64,000 bases of DNA from the NCBI GenBank assembly GCA_008973525.1, contig WACJ01000274.1, forward strand, positions 2,976,001 to 3,040,000. Reading direction: 5' to 3'. The notes beneath the pieces are model-generated. The model did no database searches, was not told the origin of the DNA, and was given only the letters and a program-made list of their open reading frames with translations. This DNA is from Stenopsyche tienmushanensis. Lineage: Eukaryota > Arthropoda > Insecta > Trichoptera > Stenopsychidae. Below are positions 48,381 through 60,910 of this stretch, piece by piece. How positions within the stretch are numbered: the stretch's first letter is position 1; each line of letters begins with the position of its first letter. A program made the position numbers and the translations under genes.

Positions 48381-51300
48381 GTTCGAAAAAGGTTTGAGTT
48401 GAAATCCTGACTGTGGATACGTGATTATTATATTCTTGAATATGAAAATAAATACAAAGGCTATGAGTAAAGCCATTCAGAGTCGCTTCGGAAAAATAAT
48501 TAGGCTATATTTAAAATTAACTTACAATTTTCGCATATTGATATATATGGAAAATAATTGAAAACCACTACACGAAAAAAAATCCCTAGAAAAGTCTCCT
48601 ATGAGGACACCCGATAACAGAAATGGTATCTTAAGAAGAAGAAATTTATATTGTATATTATCAGTTACATTAATTTTTGATTAGTTGATTATTGACATAA
48701 ATTGGTTATGATCCTATGAAAATCACAGAATATCTTTGTCTGTAATTGAGTTATGTCTATAACAATATTTTTCATTTATTTTATGGTAGTTTGTAATAAA
48801 AATAAGCACATTATTACAGCTATTATGTGTATAATTACAATGCAAATGAGAATATGGTCTGCTATTATTTGGGACATCGATAAATATTGACAACACATTT
48901 ACGTACTGGGTTCGTGACCTTTCTATCGAACAGTGTCTCTACCAGAGCATAGTGACCCACTAGGATATCGTAAATATGACCTATTTGTCTCATATTATTT
49001 GATTTTATAAACAATACCCTATGTCATCTTCTATGCCATTGTAGAATTCGACTTCTTGGATAAACAACGATTATGAAGAGACAATGTGTGTTTAGCGATC
49101 TCATATGCTAATTAATCTGCTGTCGATATATGATATGCACTTATGCCACCTATCAATTATGCTCCACCTATGAATTGCATAATGTGAACGCGTATCTTGT
49201 CAGGATAGCAAATATGCAATTCAAGCCGCGTGGCCATGACATCTTTGGATATATTATTTTTATATTGTGAGTTTACATCATCAACCAGTGCACCCATGCA
49301 GCTTCGTTTTATTTTGGATAATACCAACGGGTTTGTGTTTGAATTTGGATTATGGTATTGATTGCAGTGCTGAATTTGGATGGTAGTTATTTAACCGAAA
49401 TGGTAGGTGTTAAACGTGACGTAATGGTTAATTAACAACTCGTTAATCTTCTACTTTGGTTATTTATTATGTGTGGCAATTTGGTCTTGATGATAAATTG
49501 CGCTTTTTATGAACATTTATAATTGCATTCGAAAATTAGCAATTTTTCTTGCTCTATCATAGTGCAAATCTTTCTAAATGCAGTATAATTTTTAGAATTT
49601 TTAAAATAGCATCTGAGAAACCTTCACTATATGTTGGTAGTGTGTATCAGTTTCTGTGACTTTTTTGTGACATTTTAAATCAATCCAGTTTTTTTACTAC
49701 TTGCAAGTCCTGCACTATCAGCAGTCCAGATGGCGGTCGAGTATAAATAGATAGATAGTTTGATAATTTTGAGACTACTGATTTTTTATTTGATTAAGCA
49801 ATACCGGAATTGTTAGTTGATATTGAGATAAGTAATTCCGGAAAAAAATACTGAAAACGGAGAAATCTATGAGATTTCTCCAAGCACTCTTCATTCTTAA
49901 TTATTATTTTACTGGTTGCACTTTATAGACCTAGTAGACAATGAAGTAAATACAAATAATATTGCATCCAGCTTTTTTTTAGATTATAATCATCAGGGCG
50001 CATTTGTATGTTATTCATTTTAGATGTTTGCTTACCAAATATCAAATTTTAAATAGTCATTCTGATCCAAATCATGATCAGTGTAAGTCCTTATTTTCTC
50101 ATAGCTACTCACTGCTTCAAATTATTGCGAGTCTTTATCTTGTACTAGGGATAATTTATGCTTCTTTACAAACGATTTTTATCTAAAATTTGATATATGT
50201 TCATCTACAAAAAATATGTTAACCAAAAATTTTTCAATTGACATAACTTTTTATGATAGTTTTTTTTTAAATGCTAATGTTGACATATCGCGTCACCGCA
50301 CCATGAACATATGCTTAATTATTAGCATAGATTTATTTTAAGCTTTAGATTGCAAATATATACAGTTTTTATTAATCATCGGGAGCTTCATTACTGACAT
50401 CGATACATGAAGCATTGATAAAGATGCAATTAATCCATTCCAAAGATGGACGAGGTGAATCTTCGTACATAATGTCTTTTAAATCTGCTGTCATCGGTAA
50501 ATCGAATTAATCAATTCTAAGAATTAAAAAGATTGACCTTAAAGATGTGCTATTTGTTCAGCTTCCATTCCATCAATTGATGGACGTGTTATTGAGCTTT
50601 GATCAAAAGCTGAACACAATGCATTGTATTGAAACCGAGTTTCTAGTATTTTCTCCTGTCCAGCTGGGAGAGCGAATGTAACTTGTTACTTGAACCAGTT
50701 GCAGAATGCATTTTGAAGGCCAACATTATTCTTAGCTTTTTTTTAAGAGCAATTTATTCAATATGCAATGTTGCTCTCGACTAAATAATGAATAGATATC
50801 GTATTTTATACACATTAGATATAATTAAAGTTTGGCTTTATAAAGAGTTTTTAATTACTTTTCCCAACTTATTCTTATTGGTCTAAATAAGGTAAATTTG
50901 ACAATGCATTCAATGTAAATTTAATGTATTTTCAAAGCATATCGTTGGTGCTTAGCGTGGTTTGATTGCAGTTTTTATTGAAGATGTTGCAAATTAATCA
51001 AAGAATTGAGGTTGTAATCAGTCAAATGCTTTCTATTTATTAAATAAAATTGTTTTATTGTTCTGGTCTTACGAATTTACTCTCTCGTTACGATCTACAT
51101 CGGCATCCGTAATAAAACGAAGTGTGCCACCTTTAAATTTTACAACCATTAAACAATTTTCTTGTATCGAATTTTAGAAATTTTCTATAGTTCAATTAGA
51201 TAAACCAAAATTGTAAATCATAAGTCATCGTGTTCAATGTTATGGAACAATCGTTTGAATGTCATGGTGTCTTGCTTGAATGAAATATGTTTTCAATGGA

Positions 51301-53863
51301 ATCTTTTGTATTGATTGTATTTATTAAAACACCAATCAATCATTTGAATAACGAAGGACTATCATATGATACGTTTATAAAATATGAAATGGTCTTTGTA
51401 GTAATAATGATATTAGCGCCATTATAAAAATTCTTATGTAATTTTGAACAGTGAGTAACTTTGGAAAATTGAGGATTTGTACAGGTCATGCTTTGTGCCA
51501 CGGCATAGCATAAATGTATTATAAAAAATATTTAAAAAAATTATTTGGGTATACAAATTCCATTCATTAACTACTTAGATTAAAAAGTACATGAATGTCG
51601 TAGTATTAAATTACAATAACCAAAACTAACATTTGGCCAAATGATCCTTCTAGGTAAAAATTGTCGATTTTAAAGATAAACATTATTCTGTTACGTACTT
51701 CTTTTTTTGTACACATCTGTGGATCTGAGCAGACTGTTGCGAAATTTTTAGAAATAACAACTCCTATAAGAATCTTTGTCGAAGTCGATGTCATGAACAT
51801 TTTAAATTGAAAAGTAGTTCCCAAGGCAAATAAGGTTGGGCACCCTTGCATTAGATGAATGCTTGGATCTTTTGATGAACTTTATCAGTCGCTTCTCACA
51901 GAGGATGCACACACGCGCAGAATCACGCTGATATATTTACGCACGTATCCGACTGTATGCATTGCTCTTGATCCAAATGGTTAAACTTTCTTCTGTTGAT
52001 TAATTTTATTCGCATTTGTTCCACTACTGATCTTATGCTGGTCAAGTGCATTTCAAGCAAAAAATACCTCCAGCAATTTTCTATTGTTAATCATTGCTAG
52101 CCGTTGACGCGTGGCAATTTCAAGCCGTAAGATACGATAAAGTTATTAAAATCGAATTAATTCGAAGGATCGTTGTCGAAAGAAAGCGGATTTTTAATTT
52201 TAATGCCACCTATTCGGCTACAAATAAAAAAATAAAATAATTAACCGCAACGGTCAAGAATGGGAAAAATGGTCGTTTGCCACAAGGCTGTAATCCGTCA
52301 ATGAAAGATGTATAAAAAAACTTTCTCATGAGCGGCCTTATTAGACCGGCGTATCTTGTTCAATACACGTAAGTAGTCGGAGCTACATTAATGCCTATTA
52401 CTTATTTACAGCGCTCCTCAAAATGTTTTTTGTCTAGTCCATAGACGCCATGGCAATCTAAACCCAAGCTCATCAATAGCATACGCACTGTTCAAACCGT
52501 TTAAATAAGGTCCTTCACCTTTAAGTCCGTAAGTCGATGGATCTTCTTTCGACGATTAAGCGCTTCTTACTGAATCTTCACATCCGGGACTGTTTCATAA
52601 TCATTTTCAGCCCATGGCGACGAAATAAAAAAAAAAAACATGCGTGCTCTCCTGCAAGTCTCCCACGTATATTACGGGAGTCAACCCTTCAACGAAATTA
52701 TAGCCCGCGGCTACAACTTCGCAAATCATAACATTCAACCATGAGAAAGATTTTAAATCGTGCAACCCAAGATTTATGCCCGATCCAAACACCCAAATCT
52801 CAAATATTCCTGAAATTCATCGTCGGCAACTGTTTGAAGACCACTGGAGTGTTTTATAAAGAATGGTCTACATATAAAATCAATCGCTTTAACACGCCGT
52901 GAACATTAGTTTAATCGCTAATCTACTTTTTATGGCATTCTTCCGTATCTTCTGATAACGTCTATTTTGACGCGGGCGAAGTATATTCTACGAGTCTTTT
53001 ATTTTTGATTTGAAACAACTCTCTACTTGAGCCTTCGAATTTAGATTTCAATTAGAGCATGTAGTTTTATTTTGGACAGTGGATTCAATGAAAATTATTT
53101 GGTAAATGTATTCATTTGATGACTAAGTGTTTTTAAATATCACGTGTAAAAGTATGCTACGACTGATTAGAGGATCGTTTATTGACACTATTTCTCTCAT
53201 TATTACAATTTGCAACTAAAACCCAAATAAATACATTTATTTTTCCTGCTTTAACTCTTCGGAGAGCTTCGAAACCTTGAGAATTGACGACCGATTCCAA
53301 TTATTCTTATATCTGAGGCATTAAAACGATTCATACGCCCAGAACATGAACCAATATATGTATATTTATAAATAATACTATACGATCTTATTAGTTCCTT
53401 AAGAAAATTTAAATCATCTTACAATAGAACAGAAAAAAATCATGATAATCATGTAAACCTTAGCAGAAATATTTATATGATATAGCTATTTTTTCTCCAT
53501 CTTTTATATGAAGTTTGAAATTCTTTCTTATTAAAAATGATTTTGATTTGAATTATATTTAAATACGAGTAAAAATTGCAACACATCTAATAAATCGTTT
53601 GAATACTATCCATTTCCCATTATGCTCATCATTGTACTGTCAATCTTAACTAACCTGATTTGTCAGCCTTGCCTTATCGCCGTAGAAATCTATTACACTT
53701 GGTGCAAATTCATGTTTATTCGAACAATGATAGAATAATGCTTTCATTTTTGTTCCGATTAAATATAATAAATGGCAAATTATTATATCACAATGAAAAA
53801 CTCCACGTGAAAAGCTGATTAATCAATAATTTAACATCAATACAGTTAATTTTTATATTCATA
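48381..53863. other. Intergenic, no supported gene
   Basis: A 5.5-kb AT-rich stretch without coding signal. Features seen: two adjacent inverted repeats at 49804-49881 and a moderately GC-rich patch at 52380-52760 with short overlapping frames that do not look coding. Any of these could be regulatory. Confidence 0.4.
49804..49881. other. Two neighbouring inverted repeats
   Basis: CCGGAATT (49804-49811) pairs with AATTCCGG (49834-49841). Eighteen bases on, GGAGAAATCT-ATG-AGATTTCTCC (49859-49881) is a perfect 10-bp stem with a 3-base loop. The strong stems are unusual for the local AT-rich background. Confidence 0.45.
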
Positions 53864-53885
53864 CTAGCGAATACCCGGCATGATA
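53864..53885 (-). mobile_element. Possible Helitron 3' terminus
   Basis: On the minus strand TGCCGGGTATTCG is followed by CTAG (53864-53867) and T. This resembles a Helitron 3' end, but the hairpin stem is weak. It lies on the same strand as, and downstream of, the Helitron helicase fragment at 55071-55172, with a LINE fragment between, so both might belong to one interrupted element. Confidence 0.4.
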
Positions 53886-54489
53886 TAGAGTGTATGTATT
53901 TTAATTCAGTTTATTGAAACGATTTTATATATTTTTAATTACACTGAAAAACAGGTATACGATCGCGCTTAGTAATTATTTGAGAGGTACATTAAGATTG
54001 CAAATATATATCTTTCTGATATTTCGAGTCTCCTGTCGGACTCATGGACGCGGAATAACTGCCGATGCCTTGGTGAGCCTCCTTGTGAGCATCCTCCGTC
54101 CAGTGCTGCCAATGTGCAATATTGGGCTATGCATTGCCGTCGCTTCGTGGTAGTTTGTTCGCACTTTCAGATTTTTTTGCTTGGTTATCGGTACTTTAGT
54201 TTTCGAAAAAAATGGTAGTCACGTTCTGGGTATGCAGTCGTCTCGCCCGTTGAATGCGAAGTTTCTTCGTTTGTCGATTTCTATCTCTGTCACCTTGTGG
54301 GTGATATATCTATTGGTTTGTTCAATGTACGATACGCTGAACATTCGATCTCGTAAGCTCCCTGAATTTCGTTTTTCACTTTGTTCTTTTTGTTGGACAG
54401 AAGACTTCCTATATTTTCTCCCGTCTCAAAGATTCAGAGAAATCCAGATAGAGAAGGTAGTCTGCTGCCGCCTCCTTTTACAGTTTTCC
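53886..54489. other. GC-richer repeat-like interval, unassigned
   Basis: Sequence between the possible Helitron end and the LINE fragment. A 109-codon plus frame (54181-54510) lacks recognisable domains. It is probably decayed retrotransposon or Helitron sequence. Confidence 0.35.
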
Positions 54490-54850
54490 TCTCGGTTAGG
54501 CACCGCCTGAGATGTCGCCGGGTCGTCCCGAATCATTGGATGTCTCAGTTCCTTATATGACACGGGAGATTTAGGGCCTTATTGGTTAGGTTTGTGATTT
54601 CAACAACTTCGGAGTGTCCATGCGGAGATCTGTTCATGAACGCAGACCATGTTCTGTGGAAATTTTCGGGCATGGCGTCCGATCGCGAGGCGTTCATTCG
54701 TTGTATCAGTGGTCCGAAATTCGGTCCGGTTGGACACGGAAACCTTGTGGCCGCTCCCTCTAATTCTAGGGCATTTTTGTAAAAGTTTTGGGGGGAAACG
54801 CATCCCCAAGGCTTTCTACGATCTCCATCAAGTTCGCAGCCTTTTTTAAC
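54490..54850 (+). mobile_element. Non-LTR retrotransposon 3' coding end, copy 2
   Basis: Conceptual reading: GRFRALLVRFVISTTSECPC, then GDLFMNADHVLWKFSGM, then ASDREAFIRCISG and FGPVGHGNLVAAPSNSRAFL before a stop. It aligns with copy 1 (GRFKASLRRFGL, VDHVLWSCPGMEAAREVL, SGPVGHADLVAVP). It keeps the CxC...DH pattern but has lost the Cys after VLW (KFSG instead of SCPG). Only the 3' end of the ORF is present; about 70 bp of matching 3' sequence (GGGGGGAAACGCATCCCCAA region) follows. Confidence 0.75.
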
Positions 54851-55070
54851 AGGGCCGCAAGTGAGACTCAAAACTCTTCCCTACTCTATACAACTTATAT
54901 CTATGAAATTATTTTCATCTATTTAGTTTTTAAGCAGTTTTCATCTATATATTTATCCTATCCTAAGAATTTTAAAGTAAAATTTGAATATTTAGCTAGC
55001 TTCCCCCCGCACTCAGAGCGCAAGCGACCGCAAGAAGTGGAGAAGGAGCGCGTCCTTGCAGTCATGGAAT

Positions 55071-55172
55071 TTACTTTTCCATGTGATGTGTACCGTCTGG
55101 CCAAAAATGATTTGGGCGTGAGCAGCCCACATACAGCTGTCCATGTGAGAAGCATGCACGCATACCCTGTGT
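55071..55172 (-). pseudogene. Helitron Rep/helicase C-terminal fragment
   Basis: The minus-strand frame reads QGMRACFSHGQLYVGCSR followed by PNHFWPDGTHHMEK and a stop at 55071-55073. 'CFSHGQLYVxCSRVG...' is the C-terminal motif VI region of the Pif1-type helicase in Helitron RepHel proteins. A short deletion has removed the residues between CSR and the terminal PDG. GACTGCAAG just after the stop recurs in the Helitron terminus at 5457-5545. No Rep domain or other helicase motifs remain. Confidence 0.75.
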
Positions 55173-55443
55173 TTTTCTTCCCTGTGTGTCACTAAAAACC
55201 TGGTACAGTTGCTACATGTCGTGGCGGATGTATGTTTCGGAGAAGAATTATAGGCACGTCAATTTTCAGTGCTAAAATATCCAATTCAAATATATTTTTT
55301 ATATAGAATGATAAACTAACTGAACGTTGTCCTAATGTTTTGTTCATGTATTTGCGTGTCATTTAATCAATGCCTTTACATACCATATCAAAAATCACCT
55401 TTTGAATTTTATCTATATGTAGTCGTCTCCAGTTGCGTGAAAG

Positions 55444-56035
55444 ATGTCGGTAAGAAATCCCGCCAAGTGCGAACGGATCAACAGCGCCTGCGAGTTTCTT
55501 ACGCGACTTCTATTGGAAGGTGGACTGGATATTAAAAGTGGGTGGTTAAAAATACAGTCGTCACAGTGGTGTCACACCGATTCCCCATCTGCCGAAAAAA
55601 TCATGGCCTCATTGTTTAGGGACCGAAAAGGTCATTTTGGTCTAATTTCTGCCTCAGGGAGAAATTCGTTCCTCTCATCAATGCACAACGATATTGCGAG
55701 ACCCTCAAAACCTTAAAAGAAGCATTCAATACAAAAAGCTGCTGACGAGAGGAGTGTGCTTGTTGTACGACAACGCCCGTCCTCACAAAGCCTTAGCTAC
55801 CAAGGTCCTATTGGACTTATTTGCTTGGAATGTTTTGAACCACCCCCTGAATTCCCCTTTCTTCACTGAAATAACACATGGGTGGAATTAAATTTTCAAC
55901 TGGCGAGCAGGTGCAGAGAGAGTTTTGAAGTGGGAGAAGAAGCTGGCGGAAGATTTCTTCGAGGAGGGCATAAAGAAACTTGTACCATGACTCATTAAAT
56001 GCATTGAATGGGATGAAAATTATGTTGAAAAATAG
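55444..56035 (+). mobile_element. Mariner remnant 3, internally deleted
   Basis: The N-terminal start MSVRNPAKCERINSACEFLT is fused, after a large internal deletion, to the catalytic region QWCHTDSPSAEKIMASLFRD-RKGHF; then, after frameshifts, GVCLLYDNARPHKALATKVL (second catalytic Asp in YDNARPH), FAWNVLNHPLNSP and GIKKLVP...KCIEWDENYVEK before TAG at 56033-56035. The order matches the mariner layout. The DNARPH motif is intact, but the third-Asp motif is disrupted. This lineage differs from the other two mariner copies in the window. I did not identify terminal repeats. Confidence 0.8.
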
Positions 56036-58929
56036 TTAACAAGTGTATTAACAATGTCCTGTATATTTTTCAAATACACTTTTTCTAAAAAAATATAAAA
56101 TTTAGTACACTTACTTTCGGTATATTCCTCGTACTTTCCACCTTTTCTGCTCATTCTGTTTATTTTCTTAATTTGATTTTAATGCACTTTTTTCAATCCT
56201 AGATCCAATTATATTCCATAAATGCAATGAATACCTTCAGCTTATATCTTAAAGATGGATGCAGTATATTGGCATAATATAAATTTAAAATGGACAGCTC
56301 TAATTAAATAATATTTAGATTATGATTGGGTCTCATCAATTAATATTGCAATATTTATTAAAACATCGCTGAATTGTTTCTCAGTAAATACATCAGTAGT
56401 AAACATTGATAAATCATTCGCGGTATTATTGTTACAATTTGAAGGCACATTACAAAAAAAAAACAAGAAATACAATTCGTAGAATTAAATAAGCAAATCA
56501 ATGAAGGCACAGCATATTTATGGAGTCGTCAACCTTCTAACATTATTTCCTATTCGATAACGTCAGGTGTCATAATCGTTCGTCGGAAAATGTGACTCTT
56601 ACTTCCTATATATTTTAATATTCTTCGTGTCTTTGGTGGTTTTGACTGAATTTATTTTTCGTGCAGACGAAAGCTTCAAGTACAAGGATTCGAAAGCAGT
56701 TCTTCAATAACCTCAGGCCGATGACGGCGATCATTGAGTAAACGGCCCGTTTCGTTCAGTCCTGACTCAAACTCATTAACGACCGCAACGACTGTTTAAA
56801 AATCGCATTAAATTATTCCATTATTAAAATTGTACGAATTTCTCGAGACAATCTTGTAATGCCGTTATATCGAAGCAGTCATGTTTATAGACTTATTAAA
56901 TTCTCGAGATAACTTCAATTCTAGTCGAGGTCAGTCATTTACTTGTGGTGCAATCACTTTTGATTTATACGTTCATAAATAATAGGAAAAAACTCGTAAA
57001 TAACACGTTTTCAACAAGCAATATTATTTTATTCGATAACTGCATAAAGAGTTGTAATTTTCTTAAAAGTATTTAATAATAAATCCACAATGTAGTCTGT
57101 CGTTTCAATTGACTTTTTGCATATGGTATTTAGGAATATTCCGTCAATTACTACAAATTCTACAAAATCCCTTAGGCGAAATTGATCAAAATTTTATTTC
57201 AAATTTGCAATTATTATATAATTCATAAATTGTTATCAAATTTCCTATATTAAATCTGCAGCCAAATTATTCAAAGACTAATTATTACAGACCGGTCGCG
57301 TAATTCTATTCATATCATAGATCAATAATATCTCGTTTAACACAATTATATTGATCATAAGCGTATATAAATTGAAATAATGTGTCTCTCATAGTCCGGT
57401 TCTAATTATTTAGGTATCATTAAAATATAATTCAAATTTTGAATAAACGAAATCTTTAATGCATTTTTAAAATTTTTGAGGCATGAAAGCAAAATTTCCA
57501 CATAATTCGTAATAAATATAGGGTTGCCAATTTTTCATGACACAATTTCCGTACATATTGACTAAAACTGAAATACATACTAGGAACGAGGAACGAGAAA
57601 CTACTAAACACAACATGCCTAATTATCCTAAGAATTTATTTCTATTTAAAAAATATGTAAAAATGTAATAATACGAATTTATTCAAGATTTTTTGAATAG
57701 CAATTGTAGATAAAAGGGGATCTTTGAGCTGATTCTTTGAAATTCAAATTTATATTCATTATCTAACTCCAGTATTCGGCAGCACTTATGCATGACATAT
57801 AAATAACAAACTATTAAATACACGAAGATCAACTTAGAGATGCAGATTCAGTGGAAATGTCAATAGGTGAAGAATTAAACATATTAGGTCTTTCCGAAAG
57901 TAATCTATTATTTTCGCACGCTCTCATTTGAATTAAGTCTGTATCCAAACACGGCGTGATAATGAAACAATCATGATATGGTTTATCAGCTTTATTTTGT
58001 TGTGTCATATATCTCATTATTAAAAGTAAATATGGCAAAGCTAAAAAACAGCGAAGAACATATTTGACGGTTTTTTAATCAGTGCTTGAATGTGTCCTCT
58101 ACAGATATCCTCAATCAAATTACATTAAGACAAATATCACAGGAGCTCTCATATCCAATAATCAACCGTATACGTTTATTTAAAATGCATTGGTAAAATA
58201 AGCAGGAATGATATTTGGATATTGCATGTATTATTCGCGAAGAACAGAACACATTATGTGTAATTTTTGTCAAAACCCTTTTTTTCCAGAAAATTATCAT
58301 TGTATACGTATATATACATTATTTTACGACTTTTATGTTTTTAAAAACAATAGATTTCTTTTGGGATCACCTATTAGAATTATTGATTTCTTCCAAAATA
58401 TAACAAATTGATTCTAATGCTTCAATAAAATAGTTCTTCGAATAGGAATCAATGCAATTTTACAATGTGTAGGTGATAAAATATCTCTTATTAGCATTTA
58501 TATCGTTATATTATTTATTCGTATATCAGTTTTTAGCTTGAGATTATCGCAAATATAAACTTTAAAAAAGTTGTTCTTGGAACCAATTAACGTGTTAAAT
58601 TTATCGACGAGATCGATTTTAAGCATTCTGACGTGTTGGTCGAACAATTTATATTATTGTGTGGACAAAAGAAAAACACATAGGAATGTTGTTTTTTTTT
58701 AGGAATTTATTCTTCCGCTAAAAGTATTGGATCAACTATTTAATACTATGTGTTATTATAACCGGGGATGTTTAAGCAAACAAACAGGAGCAGTAGCAAA
58801 GGAAGTTCATCGAACTGTATATTTCCGAATGTTGTATTCCAAGTCACTTATTAAGGACGTAAGTCAATGTTGAATCGGGCGTTAAGGTGTTGATATTCAT
58901 CGTATAGTAAGAGGTTATTATATGGGAGT
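56036..58929. other. Intergenic, nothing recognised
   Basis: AT-rich. Frames at 57829-58038 and 58115-58411 have no recognisable features or splice support. Confidence 0.4.
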
Positions 58930-59290
58930 GAGGACATTCAGTTCGCGAGACTCAAACGACGTAGTCTAACGGTCTCTCTCTCCTCAGTGTTATATTGCAC
59001 CGGCACTAGTCGGTATCAGTACCTCGAGTGAAATTGTTTATATTTACCAATAACTATTGTTGTCACTTGAAAGTTAGACTCAGTACATCAGTTGAGCTGC
59101 GGCCAGTACGCAGTCAGTCGGCAACGCGGCCTCTTTGAAAGCGACCCCCAAAAACACGCCCTTCCGGTTCGCAGCTATCGCGAGTGCCCATAAAAATGAT
59201 ACCAAGAAAAAACAGTGTTCTCAGTGATGAAGATTGATTGTTGATTTTTTTATTGTTGTTTACAAACATCCATCTTCAAAGGTGCAAGGT
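58930..59290 (+). promoter_or_regulatory. Possible promoter and non-coding first exon of a gene to the right
   Basis: This is the only long GC-richer, non-repeat stretch in the right half. An initiator-like TTCAGTTCG is at 58937-58945 with an AT-rich TTATTATATG about 20 bp upstream. A leader follows, with a 13-codon upstream frame (ATG 59196, stop 59235-59237), then AAG|GTTAGT at 59286-59294 as a candidate splice donor. That composition and order fit a 5' UTR exon whose coding exons lie beyond the window. It could instead be an unrecognised repeat; transcript data would decide. Confidence 0.35.
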
Positions 59291-60747
59291 TAGTGTGTTA
59301 ACTATTTCATAAGCTAATTACCGCATGTGCAACACGTCAAAATATTAATGAATGATGTTCTAACGGGAATTCGTATAATATCAATTGTTACCTGTGATTA
59401 AGCAACATTTTCCATAGACACTAAAACATCTGATTAATTCTTCGGCCATGCTATTCAAACCATTACGTACTGCATTATAACAATGCAGAAAAATATTTTC
59501 ACCTCATCAAATCGGAGGTGTTACATATGCCATTAACGCGGATGATTTTACGATGATACATAATAAACACATCACTATTGGACTATTGTGGGTATAAAAT
59601 GACTCGGCATATCCATTAATATGCCGTATGCACGTCGGGTCCTATAGAAAGTTTTGTCGTTTAAACGAGACTCAATGACGAGACTTTAAATTATTTGACA
59701 AACTAGCATGCTTACTTAATCTCTAATTATTTCCATAATACAGAAATTGACTTAACGAATCAAAATTCAATTAATTCGAGTATTGATTTTTATTAAACGT
59801 ATATCAATGCCTCAATCAATTGTTTACATACTCCCCCATAACCTATTTATGCTAGCATTATTTTACAAATTAGGTTTGAATCATATATGCCAAAGTATTA
59901 ATATAAATGATTTCCAAATGATCATTATTGCAAAATTACAACGAATTCATATTGTCGATTTATTATTACTGTCATTGGGTGTTATTATCAAAGTAATACT
60001 TTACGAAAATAGGTATTATTTGCTCAACAAAATATTGATTACAATGGCTGTAATATTGCGAAAGCATTTTTATATTGGAGTCTGAAATGTCTGCATTGGA
60101 TTTTATTAATGTTTGATTTATGAATCATTCATAGTAAAATCACACATCCATACATCGACGTCAGTTATTTTGTTTCTGTATTATCTCTGTTTGATTTGGG
60201 TTTTATGCTTTATTTGTATGATAGTTTGGACAGGACGTGAACTATCAGCATTTCTATGACTATCCAGTTCTTAAGATAACGAGACAGTTGTGTAAATATT
60301 AAACTTAAGTAATTGTAATCGCTCTGCGTCACCAATTTCGAATAATCAAGTCGAATTTGCCAAATTCAGATGCTATGGCCGCAAATCTACAAAAACGGGT
60401 CAATAACATGTTTAAATGTATTGAAGATATTGTAAGAAAATGCCAGTTTATAAAAATATTTTCTGCATTATTCGGTGAAGGCAATCATCGCGATAGTTCC
60501 TAGTCATAGTTCAGGGCCGGTTTGTATCAGTCTTATACGTAAATTGGACGTGGGTAACAAAAAGCATGATGATTATTTTGCTTCGTTCCTTGATGTTGGT
60601 TATATTTAATTTATAAAATGATGTGGGCATAAAATACATTAATCAAATATCAGGACTTAAACACAGAGTATGAAAAACCAAAGGAATCATATCGGATGAA
60701 TATGGAGAACGTAATACAACTTCCTAATATAATTCCTGGATATTTTT
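59291..60747. other. Intergenic or intronic, nothing recognised
   Basis: AT-rich. The 100-codon plus frame at 59783-60085 is Ile/Leu-rich and looks like chance low-complexity sequence rather than a membrane protein; it has no domain. Confidence 0.4.
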
Positions 60748-60910
60748 GCGATATATTGACGTCCGATCGCCAGTCATGTCAGTGGTCGGAAAAGCGGACC
60801 GGTTGGACACACAGACCTTATGTTCACCTCTCCTCTTTTAGATCTTTTTGCGGCATTTTCGAAGATAAATGCGTATCTGGGGCCTTCTATCATCGTCAAA
60901 CACTCATTTG
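60748..60910 (+). mobile_element. Non-LTR retrotransposon 3' coding end, copy 3
   Basis: At nucleotide level, GACGTCCGATCGCCAG, TCAGTGGTCGGAA, GACCGGTTGGACACAC, ACCTTATG, CGCATTTTCG and CTTCTATCATCGTC follow the order of 54670-54835 (GGCGTCCGATCGCGAG, TCAGTGGTCCGAA, GTCCGGTTGGACACGG, ACCTTGTG and so on). The upstream DH..W motif is not kept. It is the most degraded of the three tails and lies on the same strand as copy 2. Confidence 0.65.

Noticed and set aside
59783..60085. 100-codon hydrophobic plus frame as a membrane protein
   Set aside because: Ile/Leu/Tyr richness follows from AT-rich DNA; no helix-breaking loops, motifs or splice support.
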